Assembly (NCBI GenBank): GCA_002305415.1
Contig: DBQX01000025.1
Location: 4,088 to 33,430 of the forward strand
Origin: Actinomycetales bacterium UBA1383
Lineage (GTDB): Bacteria; Actinomycetota; Actinomycetes; Actinomycetales; Actinomycetaceae
Direction of reading: 5' to 3'
DNA length: 29,343 nucleotides
The notes under the pieces were generated by a model. That model did no database searches and was not told the DNA's origin. It saw only the letters and a list, made by a program, of their open reading frames with translations. Numbering within the stretch: the stretch's first letter is position 1; the number at the start of each line of letters is the position of its first letter. Positions 7,001-15,759 of the stretch are shown piece after piece. Made by a program: the position numbers and the translations under genes.

Positions 7001-10000
7001 ATCCAGCCGTCGTCGCCGAAGATCAGGTCGGCGCCGGCGAGCCCGACGATGACGTCGTCGCCCCCGCCCCCGAACAGCATGTCCGCGTTCGGGCTGGCGG
7101 TCACGGTGTCGTCGCCGTCGTCGCCGTCAGCGAAGCCGATCGTCTCGATGACGCAGATCGCGAACTCGTGGACCGAGTAGACCGTGGCGGGGATGACGCC
7201 GGTCTCTCGCATGGAGGTCAGGCGGCCGTTGTCGCCGAGTGCGATGTCCCTGCCTTCTGCTGCCCCGGTGCTGATGGTGTCGTCGGCGGTGCCACCGATG
7301 ACGATGTCGTTGCCTGCGCCGGTGGTGATCGTATCGGCGCCGCCGAGTGCCGTGGCGTCCGCGTACGACCAGACGCGGTCGATGTCACGGGTGGTGTCGG
7401 CGGCGTCGCCGCTCTCGGGGTCGCGGGGGTCCTCGAGGACCGGCAGGTCGCTGATCAGGTAGTCCACGAACCCGTAGTCGCCAAACACGATGGTGTTGAG
7501 GTCCAGCGGGCCCGCGGCGAGGTCCTCGCCGTCGTTCGCGGTGATCGTGTCGCCGTCGCCGCCGCCGAACACCATGTCCCGACCGATGCCGGTCCAGATG
7601 GTGTCCGCACCGCCGTACTCGGAGACCGTGAAGTCGGCCGGGGATGCGGCGTCCTCATCCGGCACGTAGCCCTCGACGAGTTGGAGGATGGCGATCGGGT
7701 AGTCGTCGGTGGGGTAGTCCGCGCCAGCCGCGCTCGGGATGACGCGGTTGGGGTCGTCCGTCTCCAGGCCGGTGATTCGGCCGTGGTCACCGAACACGAT
7801 GTTCTGGCCGTCGGAGGCGTCGATGACGTCGTTGTCGATGCCGCCGAACACGAAGTCGTGGCGCGTCCCGGTCGTGATCGTGTCTGCACCACCGAAGCCC
7901 TCGAACCACGAGGAGACGTAGTCGAGGCTGACCGGGCTCGGGTTCGGGAGGTCGGTGGGGCTGGGCTCGAACGGCGAGATCCAGTTCAAGAACCCGTAGT
8001 CACCGAACACCACATTGTTCGCGTCCAGCACCGGCACCTCGGCCGCGACGTCCTCTCCCTCGTTCGCCACGATGACGTCACCCGCGGCGCCACCGACCAC
8101 GATGTCACTGCCCACACCCGTTTTAATGGTGTCCAAGTCCCCATACTCCGATAGAGCGCACGTCTCGGTCTCCGGGTCGCACCCAGTCACGAACGGGACG
8201 TAACCCTCCACCTTCGCCAGCACCAGCACCGGGTAGTCCATGTCCGTGCCCGTACCCGCGATCGGACGGTTCGCCTCAACCGGGTTCCCGGACCGATCCG
8301 TCTCGATCCCGCTGATGCGGCCGTGGTCACCGAAGACGATGTTGTTCCCGGTCCCCGCCTCGATCGTGTCCCCACCCAGACCACCGAACACGAAGTCGTT
8401 CCGGGTGCCGGTCGTGATCGAGTCGGCCCCGCCGAAGCCTTCGAACCACGACCACACCTCATCCAGTGAGTACGGCGACGGGTCACCCGGATAGTCATCC
8501 ACGATCCAGTTCAGGAACCCGTAGTCACCGAACACCACATTGTTGCCATCAGGGTTCCCAGTGGTCTCGCCCTCGTTCACGATGATCGTGTCCCCACCCG
8601 CACCACCGACCACAATGTCCGCACCCACACCGGTGTGGATCGTGTCCAGGTCGCCGAACTCCGCCAACGTCTCACCATCGAGCGGGACGTACCCCTCCAC
8701 CAGCGCCAGCACTTCAACCGGGTAGTCCATGTCCGTGCCCGTCCCCGCGATCGGACGGTTCAGCGTCGTGCTGTGCACCCCGCTGATGCGGCCGTGGTCA
8801 CCGAAGGCGATGTTGTTCCCGGTCCCCGCCTCGATGGTGTCCCCACCCAGACCACCGAAGATGAAGTCATTCCGGGTGCCGGTGGTGATCGAGTCGTTGC
8901 CGCCATAACCCTCAAAGTCGGACCACACCTGGTCCAGCGAGTACGGCGACGGGTCACCCGGGTAGGCATCCACGATGAAGTTCAGGAACCCGTAGTCACC
9001 GAACACCACATTGTTGCCATCAGGGTTCCCAGTGGTCTCGCCCTCGTTCACGATGATCGTGTCACCACCCGCACCACCGACCACAATGTCCGCACCCACA
9101 CCGGTGTGGATCGTGTCCGTGTCGCCGAACTCCGCCAACGTCTCACCATCGAGCAGGACGTACCCCTCCACCAGCGCGAGGACCTCGACCGGGTAGTCCA
9201 GGTCAGTGCCCGTGCCCGCGATCGGACGGTTCGGCTCCACTGGGTTCCCGTCCCGATCGGTCTGGATCCCGCTGATGCGGCCGTGGTCACCGAAGACGAT
9301 GTTGTTCCCCGCACCAGCTTCGATGGTGTCCCCACCGATCCCGCCGAAGATGAAGTCATTCCGCACACCCGTGGTGATCGAGTCGTTGCCGCCATAACCC
9401 TCAAAGTCGGACCACACCCGGTCCAGGGAGTACGGCGACGGGTCGCCCGGGTAGGCGTCCACGATGAAGTTCAGGAACCCGTAGTCACCGAACACCACAT
9501 TGTTGCCGTCGCCCAGCGAAGAGGTCTCGCCGATGTTCACGTCGATGAAGTCGCCCGCCGCGCCACCGAACACGATGTCACTGCCCACGCCGGTGTCGAT
9601 GTCATCCACCCCACCGAACTCCGTCAACGTCTCACCATCGAGCGGGACGTACCCCTCCACCAACGCCAGCACCGCAATCGGGTATTCCACGGTGACGTCC
9701 GAGCCGGCAACCGGCCGGTTCTCCGTGTCGCTCTGGATGCCCGAGATCCGGCCGTGGTCACCGAACACGACGTTGTGCCCGGCCCCCGCGTCGAGGAAGT
9801 CGCCACCGTTCCCACCGAGGATGAAGTCGTTGGCCGTGCCGGACGTAATGTCGTCCACCCCGCCGAAGCCCTCGAACGCCGACCACACCTGGTCCAGCGA
9901 GTACGGCGACGCGTCACCCGGATACGTCGGCTCGATCCAGTTCAGGAACCCGTAGTCACCGAACACCACATTGTTGCCATCCGGGTTCTCGGCCGACTCC

Positions 10001-13000
10001 CCCACGTTGACGTCGATGACGTCGCCCGCCGCGCCACCGAACACGATGTCACTGCCCACACCGGTGTCGATGTCATCCACCCCACCGAACTCCGTGAGCG
10101 TCTCACCATCCAGCGGGACGTAGCCCTCCACCAGGGCGAACACCGGCACCTGGAAGCTCGTGGCCGTGGCGCCGTCGAGCGGACGGTTCAGCCCCTGGCC
10201 CTCGATCCCCGTGACCCGGCCATGGTCACCGAACACCACGTTCGCGCCGTCGCCCGCATCGATCGTGTCACCCGCCGCGCCACCGGCGATGATGTCGTCC
10301 CCGCCGCCGGTCGTGATGTGGTCCACGCCGCCGCGGGCCTCGCTGATGCTCTCCACCAGGTGAAGCACGGTGACGTCACTGGTGCAGGCGACGTACTGCA
10401 GGTGGCCGTGGTCGCCGAACACGACGACCGACTGCGCGCCGGTGATGATGATGTCGGCACCATTGCCGCCGAGGATCCGGTCGCGGCCGGACCCGCCGTC
10501 GATCGCATCGTCGCCGCCGAGGTCGGGGCGCGCCGTCGCGATGTCGCGGATGTAGCCGGTCGTCTGGATTCGCTGGGCGAGCGGGTCGGGCAGGTTCGGG
10601 TCCGCCACCAGCTGCGTCACCACGCCGTAGTCGCCGAAGATCACATCGTCGTAGCCGGTCTCGGTCCCGTCACCGGCCGTCCCAATCGTGCCGGCCCCCT
10701 CGCCGTACAGCGTGTCCGCACCGGGGACGAGCAGTTCGTCCACGATCGGCGAGGTCGAGCCGGCGTTGACGTTCACGATCGTCAGCGCCCGGGTCAGCAG
10801 GTCCACGTTGATGCCCGAGTCGCCATAGATCAGGTCGTTGCCGCGCTGGCCGAGGATGAGGTCGTCACCGGAACCGCCGGCGAGGTGGTCGCCCGCCTGG
10901 CTGCCGATGATCGTGTCGTTACCGGCCCCGCCGTAGATCGTGACGCCCACGCTCGGGAGGTTCGTGCAGGCCGCGTCGGTGCACGCCACCCCAGCGAACA
11001 ACCGGCTCGCGTCGATGACGTCGTTGCCCGCGTGGTCGAAGGGGTTCCCGAGCGGGAACACCCAGTCGTCGTCCTCGTCCGCCAGCCAGTAGGTGGGGTC
11101 GAACGGCTTCGGACCGAACTCGTGGCCGTCCACCGTCTCGGGGTCGCCGCCGTACCAGAGGCCGTCCTGCGACGTGTCGCCGTAGATCACGAGCGGCGAG
11201 TCGGGGCCGGCGAGGACAGCACCGCACGGGACCCCATCGCCGTTGTCGTCGACGGCGGTCGCGCTGCACACCGTGATCGTGTCGCCACCGATCCGCACCC
11301 CGTCGAGCGCAGCCATGTCGACGACGTGCAGCGTCACCTCGCCGCCCGTCACGGCACCGCCGGAGAGGTACAGCACCGCGCCCAGGCCGCAGGTCGCGAA
11401 CCCGGTCTCGCCCGCGGGGAAGGTGCAGGTCACGTCGCCGAAGCCGGTGACGGTGCGGGTTCCGGACTCCCCACTCACCTGGACGACCTGGCCGACCACG
11501 AAGCCCTCGGCGGCCCACGCAAGGCCGTCCGGGCGGGTCAACGAGCCATCGCCGCCGGTGACGGTGCCGGTGAAGACCAGTGGCCGGTTCCCGCCACCGT
11601 GCACGACCGTCAGGCCGCCGTGCGGACCGGGCACCGTGACGGTGACCGTGCCGGAGGCGAGCGTCGCGCCCTTCAGCGTGAGCTGGGCACCGTCGATCCC
11701 GACGACACGCCAGGTGCCGCTCTGGCCGGACACCATGACGAGCTGGCCAGCCACGAAGCCATCGGCGGCCCAGGTGCCGCTCGTCCGGGTGACCGTCCCG
11801 CCCGTCGACGTGCCGGTGGCGGTGCCGCTCCCGACGACGGCGGGGTCGGTCGCGGCCACCGTGCGGACGCCGTCGCCGACGGTGCCGAGAGAGGCGGAGA
11901 GCGTCAGCGTCAGCCCGTCGGCCGAGATCGCGGTGATCGTCCAGCTGCCGGTGACGCCGGAGACCGTGAGCGTCTGGCCCGGCAGGAAGCCGAGGTCGCG
12001 CCACGTCACCGGGCCGGTGCGGGTGATGGTGGTGGCGCCGTACGTGAAGGTGCCGACTGCGCTCACGGCCTGCGCCGGATCGAGGGTGCCCTGGATGTCG
12101 AGGGAGTCGTTGCCGGAGCCGAGCAGGACGTTCAGGACCTCGATGCTGGTCTTCCCGCCGTCGGTGGCGTACTGGGAGCCGTCGTAGGAGATGGTGCCGT
12201 AGCTGATCCCGCCGGGGACGGTGGTGGGCTCGCCGAACGGGTTGCTGGACGGGAAGACCAGTTCCTTCGCCGTCCCAAAGCCCGTCAGGGTGGTGGACGT
12301 CATGACGCCCGCGAGGTCCTGCTGGCTGGAGTCGTTGAAGATGTTGAGCACAGCGATCTGACGCGACTCGGGCGCCTGGGTCGCGATCGAGAACAGCGGG
12401 CCGTCCTTCTCGCCGGGGAGCTTCACGCCGTTGACGAGGGAGCGGTCGGCACCCGTGACGCCACCCTCGACCGCCAGCGGGCCGCGCAGGTTGGACAGCA
12501 GGTGCTCGCTCGCCGGGAAGACCTTGACCCCGGAGCGGACCAGCGGCAGCGCGAACAGCGGGTCGGCCTTGAGGAGAACAGTCTGCTCGTCGAACCAGTT
12601 CGAGGTCGTGAAGGTGGCGACGGCGGCGAGGCGCGTCACGACGACGGAGGTCGCCGTGAGCCACCACGACGGCGTCGCACCCTCCGCCGTGAACTGCAGC
12701 GTCTCGTCGAACGTCGCGTTCGTGCCGCGGATCACGGCGATCTTGAGGTCCACGAACTGGGACGTGTTGGCGGCGTTCGTGACGCGCACCCTCTGCCCCT
12801 CGAGGAAGCCGTCGGCCAGCCAGGACGTGCCGTCGCTGCGCGTGATGCGACGCCCGCCGAGGGCAGACGGATCGGTCGGCTCGGCCGCGGCCGCGGTGGT
12901 GACGGCACCCTGCCACAGCCCCTCGCGCACGAGGCGGCTGATCGTGGCGACGACGTCCGTGCCGGCCAGCGCCCCGATGGCGCTCAGCGTCAGCGCCTGC

Positions 13001-15759
13001 CCGGTGACCGCGGTCACCGTGGCGTCGACCGTGACGTACGGGTCGGAATCGGTGCCGGAGCCGGTGGTCACCCGCACGAACTGGCCCACCGCGAAGCCCT
13101 CGTCGAGGAAGGAGCCGAGGTCGCTGTCGCTACCCCGGGTGATCGTGGTCCCGGAGACGGTGATTTGGCCCTCGAACAGCCGGGTCGGGACGACCCCGCC
13201 GATCTCCTGCAGCACCACCGGAGCCCCGTCGATCGAGACGACGTCGGTGAGCCCGTCGGTGAGCACCGCGACCGTCACGGTCCCGTCAGGCCGGCGGGTG
13301 AGGCGGATCGTGTAGGAGTCCTGGCTGCTCAGCAGCACGGACTCGTCCGCGACCGTGTCCGGGTCGTCGTCGACGACGATCGTGGACGTCCCCGTCTCGA
13401 GGATGAGGAGCCCCGGGGTCTCGTCGTCGAAGACGTCGATGTCGAGGAGCCCCGTGCCGGACCGCAGGTTCGGGATCCGGTACGCCGAGGTCGCGCCGCA
13501 GGTGGCGTCGGACCCACACTCGAAGCCGATCACGGCCACCTGCCGGTCCTCGGGCCGGTCATCGTCGCGGGCGCGGATGGTGAGGCGGACGGCGTCGTCC
13601 CAGTTCCCGGCCGTCCCCCCGGTGAAGGTGATCGTCCGTGCGGTGGCGTTCCACCGCGTGTCCGTGGAGGACAGCATGACAGCCTGGGCGCTGGCCTCGT
13701 CCATCACGAGCTGGACGACGATCGTCACCCCAGCGCCGGGGTCCTTGGCGAGCTGCACGAGGACCTCGTCGTCGAGGCCCGTGTAGCCGAGCGTCATGTC
13801 CGCGGCGCCCTCGACGACGACGGTGCGGCCGTCGTCCATGGCGGTGCCCGGCGTCACCGGGGTGACGTACACGCCCGGGGTGTCGTTGTCGCGCACCCGC
13901 ACCTCGACGTTCCGCACCGAGGTGCCGTCGTAGTCGGGGTCCGCCGAGAGGACCGTGTGCTGGACGACGTGGACGCGGTCGCCCTCGGATCGGGCGTCGT
14001 CGACGGCGTAGACCCACACCCACTGCGCCACGTCCCACGTGGTGGGGGTGAACTCCAGGACGAGCGCGGTGGAGTCGACCGGGGTGAGGACGCCGTTCAG
14101 GTACACGAACCGGCGGAACTCGCTCGCGTCGTCGCAGGCAGTGGCGCTGCTGCCGGTGCAGAGCCAGATCGTGTGCCCTGCCCCGGTGGGCAGGCCCTGG
14201 GCGAGGTTGGCCAGGTTCAGCGAGGCCGCGTTGGCGGCCTCCTCCTGCGGCGACTGGGCGGCGGAGACGGTGACGTACACGCTGGCGGTCGGGGCCGTGG
14301 CCAGCCGGATCGTGTAGGCGTCGATGGCCACCGGCCCGCCCTCGCGGACCGCCGTGAAGCCGTCCGGCTCCTCGATCACCACGAGGCCGGTCCCGCCGCG
14401 CACGGTGTTGGTCTCGATGCCGTCGCTGGTGAGGCCGTCGTAGCCGGGGTCCGCGGCCGAGCGGACGAGGTGGTCGACCGTCCCGGAGAGGCCCTCAAGT
14501 TCGCGGACCACGATGTCCTCGGTGACGTCGCCGGCCACGTTGATCGTGTCGCTGCCGAGCCCGCCGATCACCCGGTAGGCCACACCGAAGGCGGTGGACT
14601 GGACGAAGAACTCGTCGTCGCCCTCGAGGCCGTCCACCTCCACGATCTCCACCGTGGAGTAGCGCACGTTGAGGCCGCCGCCGTAGATCCGCCCGGCGGT
14701 GATGACGATGTCGTCGGCGAACTCCGTGGCCAGGACCACGAGCTTGTCGATGCCGGTGCCGCCCTCGATCGAGACCGGGGCGTTCACGTTGTACTGCACC
14801 TCGTCGTCGCCGCCGCCGGTGCGGATGTCGAGCGGCCGCCCGGTGGAGTAGCCGCCTCCGATGAGCGGCGCGGCGACGCCGTCGACGAGGGTGATGACGT
14901 CGTCGGTCCACGTGGTGGGGTCGGTGCTGGTCACGGCCGCGAGCGCGAAGGCGCGGACGACGAAGACGTCGTTGTCGTCGTCGCCCTCGAGGCGGAGTTC
15001 GGCCTGGTTCGAGTAGACGGTGAACTGGTCGCTGCCGGTGCCGCCGGTGGCCACGAGCGGGGCGTGGGTGCCGGGGCTGAGCCAGCCGCGCGTCGTCGCG
15101 ATCAGGTCGGGGAAGACGTCCTGCGGCCGGACGCCGCCGGCGGCCGCGTCGCGCTTGGTGCCGAAGACCTGGCCGATCTGGAACACGTCGTCCCCGGCGC
15201 CGCCGTCGAGCGTGATCGTGGTGGTGGTGTCGTCCGCGTAGAAGTGGTCGTTGCCGCCGAGGCCGAGGACGGTGAGGCGGCCGTTGAGCGCCCGGTCGTA
15301 GTTGACGCGCTGGACGGAGGTGGACACCTCGTTGTTCTGCACGAGGTCCGCGTAGGTGGCGACCGCGCCGTGGAGCAGGGCGACGAACGCCGGGCCGTCC
15401 GCGGTCTCGGTGGCGCCGGTGCAGCCGTAGCCGCCCGCGGCCGGAATGCAGGTGGAGGCCCGCAGCAGGAAGACGTCGTCGTTGAGGCCGGCGGGGCCGG
15501 AGTAGGTGGGGTCGGTGGTGTCCGCGCCGAGGACGAAGGCCTCGTCCGCGCCGTCGAGGGGGGTGCCGGTGTCGAGGAGGTTGATGACGTAGTCGCGCAC
15601 GCCGCCCGCGGGGGCGCGGGAGCCGGTGGTGTGGATGGTGTAGGTGTCGGTGTCCGCCTGGCCGTCGAGGGTGAGGGTGTGGCCGGCGGCCACGTTCATG
15701 GTCTGGAGGTAGAAGACGACGAAGCGGTCCTCGCCGTCGTCGGCGGGCCCCCCCACCAT
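4054..15759 (-). CDS. giant RTX / Calx-beta surface-type protein, N-terminally truncated and prematurely stopped
   Basis: This 3901-residue open frame (from ATG 15759; the true N-terminus is missing) is a calcium-binding-repeat adhesin-like protein by architecture. Residues about 1-330 hold scattered RTX turns (GLGGNDHFYADD, LDGGAGDDVFQIG). About 460-850 hold Calx-beta-like sandwiches (IDAYTIRLATAPTASVYVTV). About 863-1478 hold five copies of a GF..GQ module. About 1610-1640 hold classical nonapeptides (GGAGNDTIIGSQAGDHL). About 1837-2853 hold a super-repeat alternating FGDHGR and FGDYGF. More RTX islands follow to about 3720, and a LamG-like domain starts near 3880 and is cut by TAG. There is no signal peptide, no start with a Shine-Dalgarno site and no plausible N-terminus: upstream of the G7 run the frame is Arg-rich non-coding sequence, while a histidine-kinase fragment occupies another frame. 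Restored across the TAG it would be 4534 residues or more. RTX proteins normally act outside the cell; this copy probably cannot be exported. Confidence 0.8.
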   Translation of the reverse strand: MVGGPADDGEDRFVVFYLQTMNVAAGHTLTLDGQADTDTYTIHTTGSRAPAGGVRDYVINLLDTGTPLDGADEAFVLGADTTDPTYSGPAGLNDDVFLLRASTCIPAAGGYGCTGATETADGPAFVALLHGAVATYADLVQNNEVSTSVQRVNYDRALNGRLTVLGLGGNDHFYADDTTTTITLDGGAGDDVFQIGQVFGTKRDAAAGGVRPQDVFPDLIATTRGWLSPGTHAPLVATGGTGSDQFTVYSNQAELRLEGDDDNDVFVVRAFALAAVTSTDPTTWTDDVITLVDGVAAPLIGGGYSTGRPLDIRTGGGDDEVQYNVNAPVSIEGGTGIDKLVVLATEFADDIVITAGRIYGGGLNVRYSTVEIVEVDGLEGDDEFFVQSTAFGVAYRVIGGLGSDTINVAGDVTEDIVVRELEGLSGTVDHLVRSAADPGYDGLTSDGIETNTVRGGTGLVVIEEPDGFTAVREGGPVAIDAYTIRLATAPTASVYVTVSAAQSPQEEAANAASLNLANLAQGLPTGAGHTIWLCTGSSATACDDASEFRRFVYLNGVLTPVDSTALVLEFTPTTWDVAQWVWVYAVDDARSEGDRVHVVQHTVLSADPDYDGTSVRNVEVRVRDNDTPGVYVTPVTPGTAMDDGRTVVVEGAADMTLGYTGLDDEVLVQLAKDPGAGVTIVVQLVMDEASAQAVMLSSTDTRWNATARTITFTGGTAGNWDDAVRLTIRARDDDRPEDRQVAVIGFECGSDATCGATSAYRIPNLRSGTGLLDIDVFDDETPGLLILETGTSTIVVDDDPDTVADESVLLSSQDSYTIRLTRRPDGTVTVAVLTDGLTDVVSIDGAPVVLQEIGGVVPTRLFEGQITVSGTTITRGSDSDLGSFLDEGFAVGQFVRVTTGSGTDSDPYVTVDATVTAVTGQALTLSAIGALAGTDVVATISRLVREGLWQGAVTTAAAAEPTDPSALGGRRITRSDGTSWLADGFLEGQRVRVTNAANTSQFVDLKIAVIRGTNATFDETLQFTAEGATPSWWLTATSVVVTRLAAVATFTTSNWFDEQTVLLKADPLFALPLVRSGVKVFPASEHLLSNLRGPLAVEGGVTGADRSLVNGVKLPGEKDGPLFSIATQAPESRQIAVLNIFNDSSQQDLAGVMTSTTLTGFGTAKELVFPSSNPFGEPTTVPGGISYGTISYDGSQYATDGGKTSIEVLNVLLGSGNDSLDIQGTLDPAQAVSAVGTFTYGATTITRTGPVTWRDLGFLPGQTLTVSGVTGSWTITAISADGLTLTLSASLGTVGDGVRTVAATDPAVVGSGTATGTSTGGTVTRTSGTWAADGFVAGQLVMVSGQSGTWRVVGIDGAQLTLKGATLASGTVTVTVPGPHGGLTVVHGGGNRPLVFTGTVTGGDGSLTRPDGLAWAAEGFVVGQVVQVSGESGTRTVTGFGDVTCTFPAGETGFATCGLGAVLYLSGGAVTGGEVTLHVVDMAALDGVRIGGDTITVCSATAVDDNGDGVPCGAVLAGPDSPLVIYGDTSQDGLWYGGDPETVDGHEFGPKPFDPTYWLADEDDDWVFPLGNPFDHAGNDVIDASRLFAGVACTDAACTNLPSVGVTIYGGAGNDTIIGSQAGDHLAGGSGDDLILGQRGNDLIYGDSGINVDLLTRALTIVNVNAGSTSPIVDELLVPGADTLYGEGAGTIGTAGDGTETGYDDVIFGDYGVVTQLVADPNLPDPLAQRIQTTGYIRDIATARPDLGGDDAIDGGSGRDRILGGNGADIIITGAQSVVVFGDHGHLQYVACTSDVTVLHLVESISEARGGVDHITTGGGDDIIAGGAAGDTIDAGDGANVVFGDHGRVTGIEGQGLNRPLDGATATSFQVPVFALVEGYVPLDGETLTEFGGVDDIDTGVGSDIVFGGAAGDVIDVNVGESAENPDGNNVVFGDYGFLNWIEPTYPGDASPYSLDQVWSAFEGFGGVDDITSGTANDFILGGNGGDFLDAGAGHNVVFGDHGRISGIQSDTENRPVAGSDVTVEYPIAVLALVEGYVPLDGETLTEFGGVDDIDTGVGSDIVFGGAAGDFIDVNIGETSSLGDGNNVVFGDYGFLNFIVDAYPGDPSPYSLDRVWSDFEGYGGNDSITTGVRNDFIFGGIGGDTIEAGAGNNIVFGDHGRISGIQTDRDGNPVEPNRPIAGTGTDLDYPVEVLALVEGYVLLDGETLAEFGDTDTIHTGVGADIVVGGAGGDTIIVNEGETTGNPDGNNVVFGDYGFLNFIVDAYPGDPSPYSLDQVWSDFEGYGGNDSITTGTRNDFIFGGLGGDTIEAGTGNNIAFGDHGRISGVHSTTLNRPIAGTGTDMDYPVEVLALVEGYVPLDGETLAEFGDLDTIHTGVGADIVVGGAGGDTIIVNEGETTGNPDGNNVVFGDYGFLNWIVDDYPGDPSPYSLDEVWSWFEGFGGADSITTGTRNDFVFGGLGGDTIEAGTGNNIVFGDHGRISGIETDRSGNPVEANRPIAGTGTDMDYPVLVLAKVEGYVPFVTGCDPETETCALSEYGDLDTIKTGVGSDIVVGGAAGDVIVANEGEDVAAEVPVLDANNVVFGDYGFLNWISPFEPSPTDLPNPSPVSLDYVSSWFEGFGGADTITTGTRHDFVFGGIDNDVIDASDGQNIVFGDHGRITGLETDDPNRVIPSAAGADYPTDDYPIAILQLVEGYVPDEDAASPADFTVSEYGGADTIWTGIGRDMVFGGGDGDTITANDGEDLAAGPLDLNTIVFGDYGFVDYLISDLPVLEDPRDPESGDAADTTRDIDRVWSYADATALGGADTITTGAGNDIVIGGTADDTISTGAAEGRDIALGDNGRLTSMRETGVIPATVYSVHEFAICVIETIGFADGDDGDDTVTASPNADMLFGGGGDDVIVGLAGADLIFGDDGWIGCEGTPYNPDNPSNGVCVNLGGAYDFEATNVFSLSANGNDDLIFAGQGDDIVLGEQGTDIIYGEEDDDLLIGGSDVAGALDTWDVIDGGSGNDAIAGDNAECCRRPDLLDPRMRALAGTLIYGTSIPDGTDGHVLVTETWQNDPTGVQQYAVTLLDHSDDIQANHPELWGSDYLAGGPGSDEIFGELGDDVVMGDAYVDGLVLAEYDHETMTAATHRTAADGDPYPYLLPDGAVLLDGTYGTRVGAWRDGTEVDTESLRVNPAHREGDDHSGDGDDYIEAGGGDDTIFGGLGQDDIIGDSSNLYGLGVVDPDDPLDLKAPFDLVSPSLRPTGADLIFGGAGIAIERNDIGDATVTDALGDVLVDGDGAIVTTATGHARDADAIAGDNAVIYRLVGTNGVQQTPNAYLTFAYDTYTAGLPADQQVRLIPRAVDFLDYTLGGPAYDTEPADTPDRGEADEIHGEAGDDWIYGMRGNDVLFGDGQDDDLVGGYGDDWISGGTGGDGILGDDGRILTSRNSSTGWDATGKACRGNADGTCYSEPLYGIAALLERDPDTRASNGNVLNEVIYTPGQVQLETINVAGVLNKTVNLTPFNVDPAGDELYRPAGGYDDIVFGGLGNDALHGGSGDDALSGAEALEWGWAPNYVTTCDDAGCVTERDGLVRIDFGHPVNPGDVLRYNPEDPDGWHYDRTARSGEFDLYDEYDPRREIRFAVDVTGLVTVWGCTAYSPSGHTCTESAPISDFPFAWFLSNEWDEGPDRLGCTETAPNGTCVSTGFQRTDGDDVLFGDLGNDWVVGGTGHDTLWGGWGNDLLQADDRLGDDPSTPDVNEAVGDIPDTHPMFEDRVYGGAGRDVLIGNTGGDRLIDWIGEFNSYIVPFAPFGIATVSRQRPPGLDLFLYALSMAQGADQTIASDEGWPDPLRHGEPIGEIGLVTPRDGVIWRQQPGAPADPQAGNIPGGSRDLLRTANFNDGTLTGFAPDSGV
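7200..10250 (-). repeat. coding super-repeat array, units of about 156-180 residues alternating FGDHG / FGDYG
   Basis: The conserved codons for FGDHGR recur near plus-strand positions 10225, 9757, 9286, 8797, 8326 and 7786, giving spacings of 468, 471, 489, 471 and 540 bases, all multiples of 3. Midway between them FGDYGF recurs near 9955, 9485, 8997, 8526, 7996 and 7475. Each half unit is a short RTX-like run (TGxxNDFxFGGxGGDTI) followed by an excursion (EGYVPLDGETL in one half, YPGDPSPYSLDxVWS in the other). Confidence 0.85.
8521..9177. repeat. near-identical 186-bp direct copies inside the array
   Basis: Bases 8521-8706 and 8992-9177 align without gaps with 4 mismatches by eye (at about the C/A of GTGTCC, two in CCAGG/CCGTG, and GCGGG/GCAGG). 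This is far closer than other units of the array and indicates recent duplication or gene conversion. Confidence 0.85.

Noticed and set aside
7200..10250. CRISPR array or integron-like repeat array
   Set aside because: The repeats are long, in frame and coding, with spacing in multiples of three and no short identical repeat with unique spacers.
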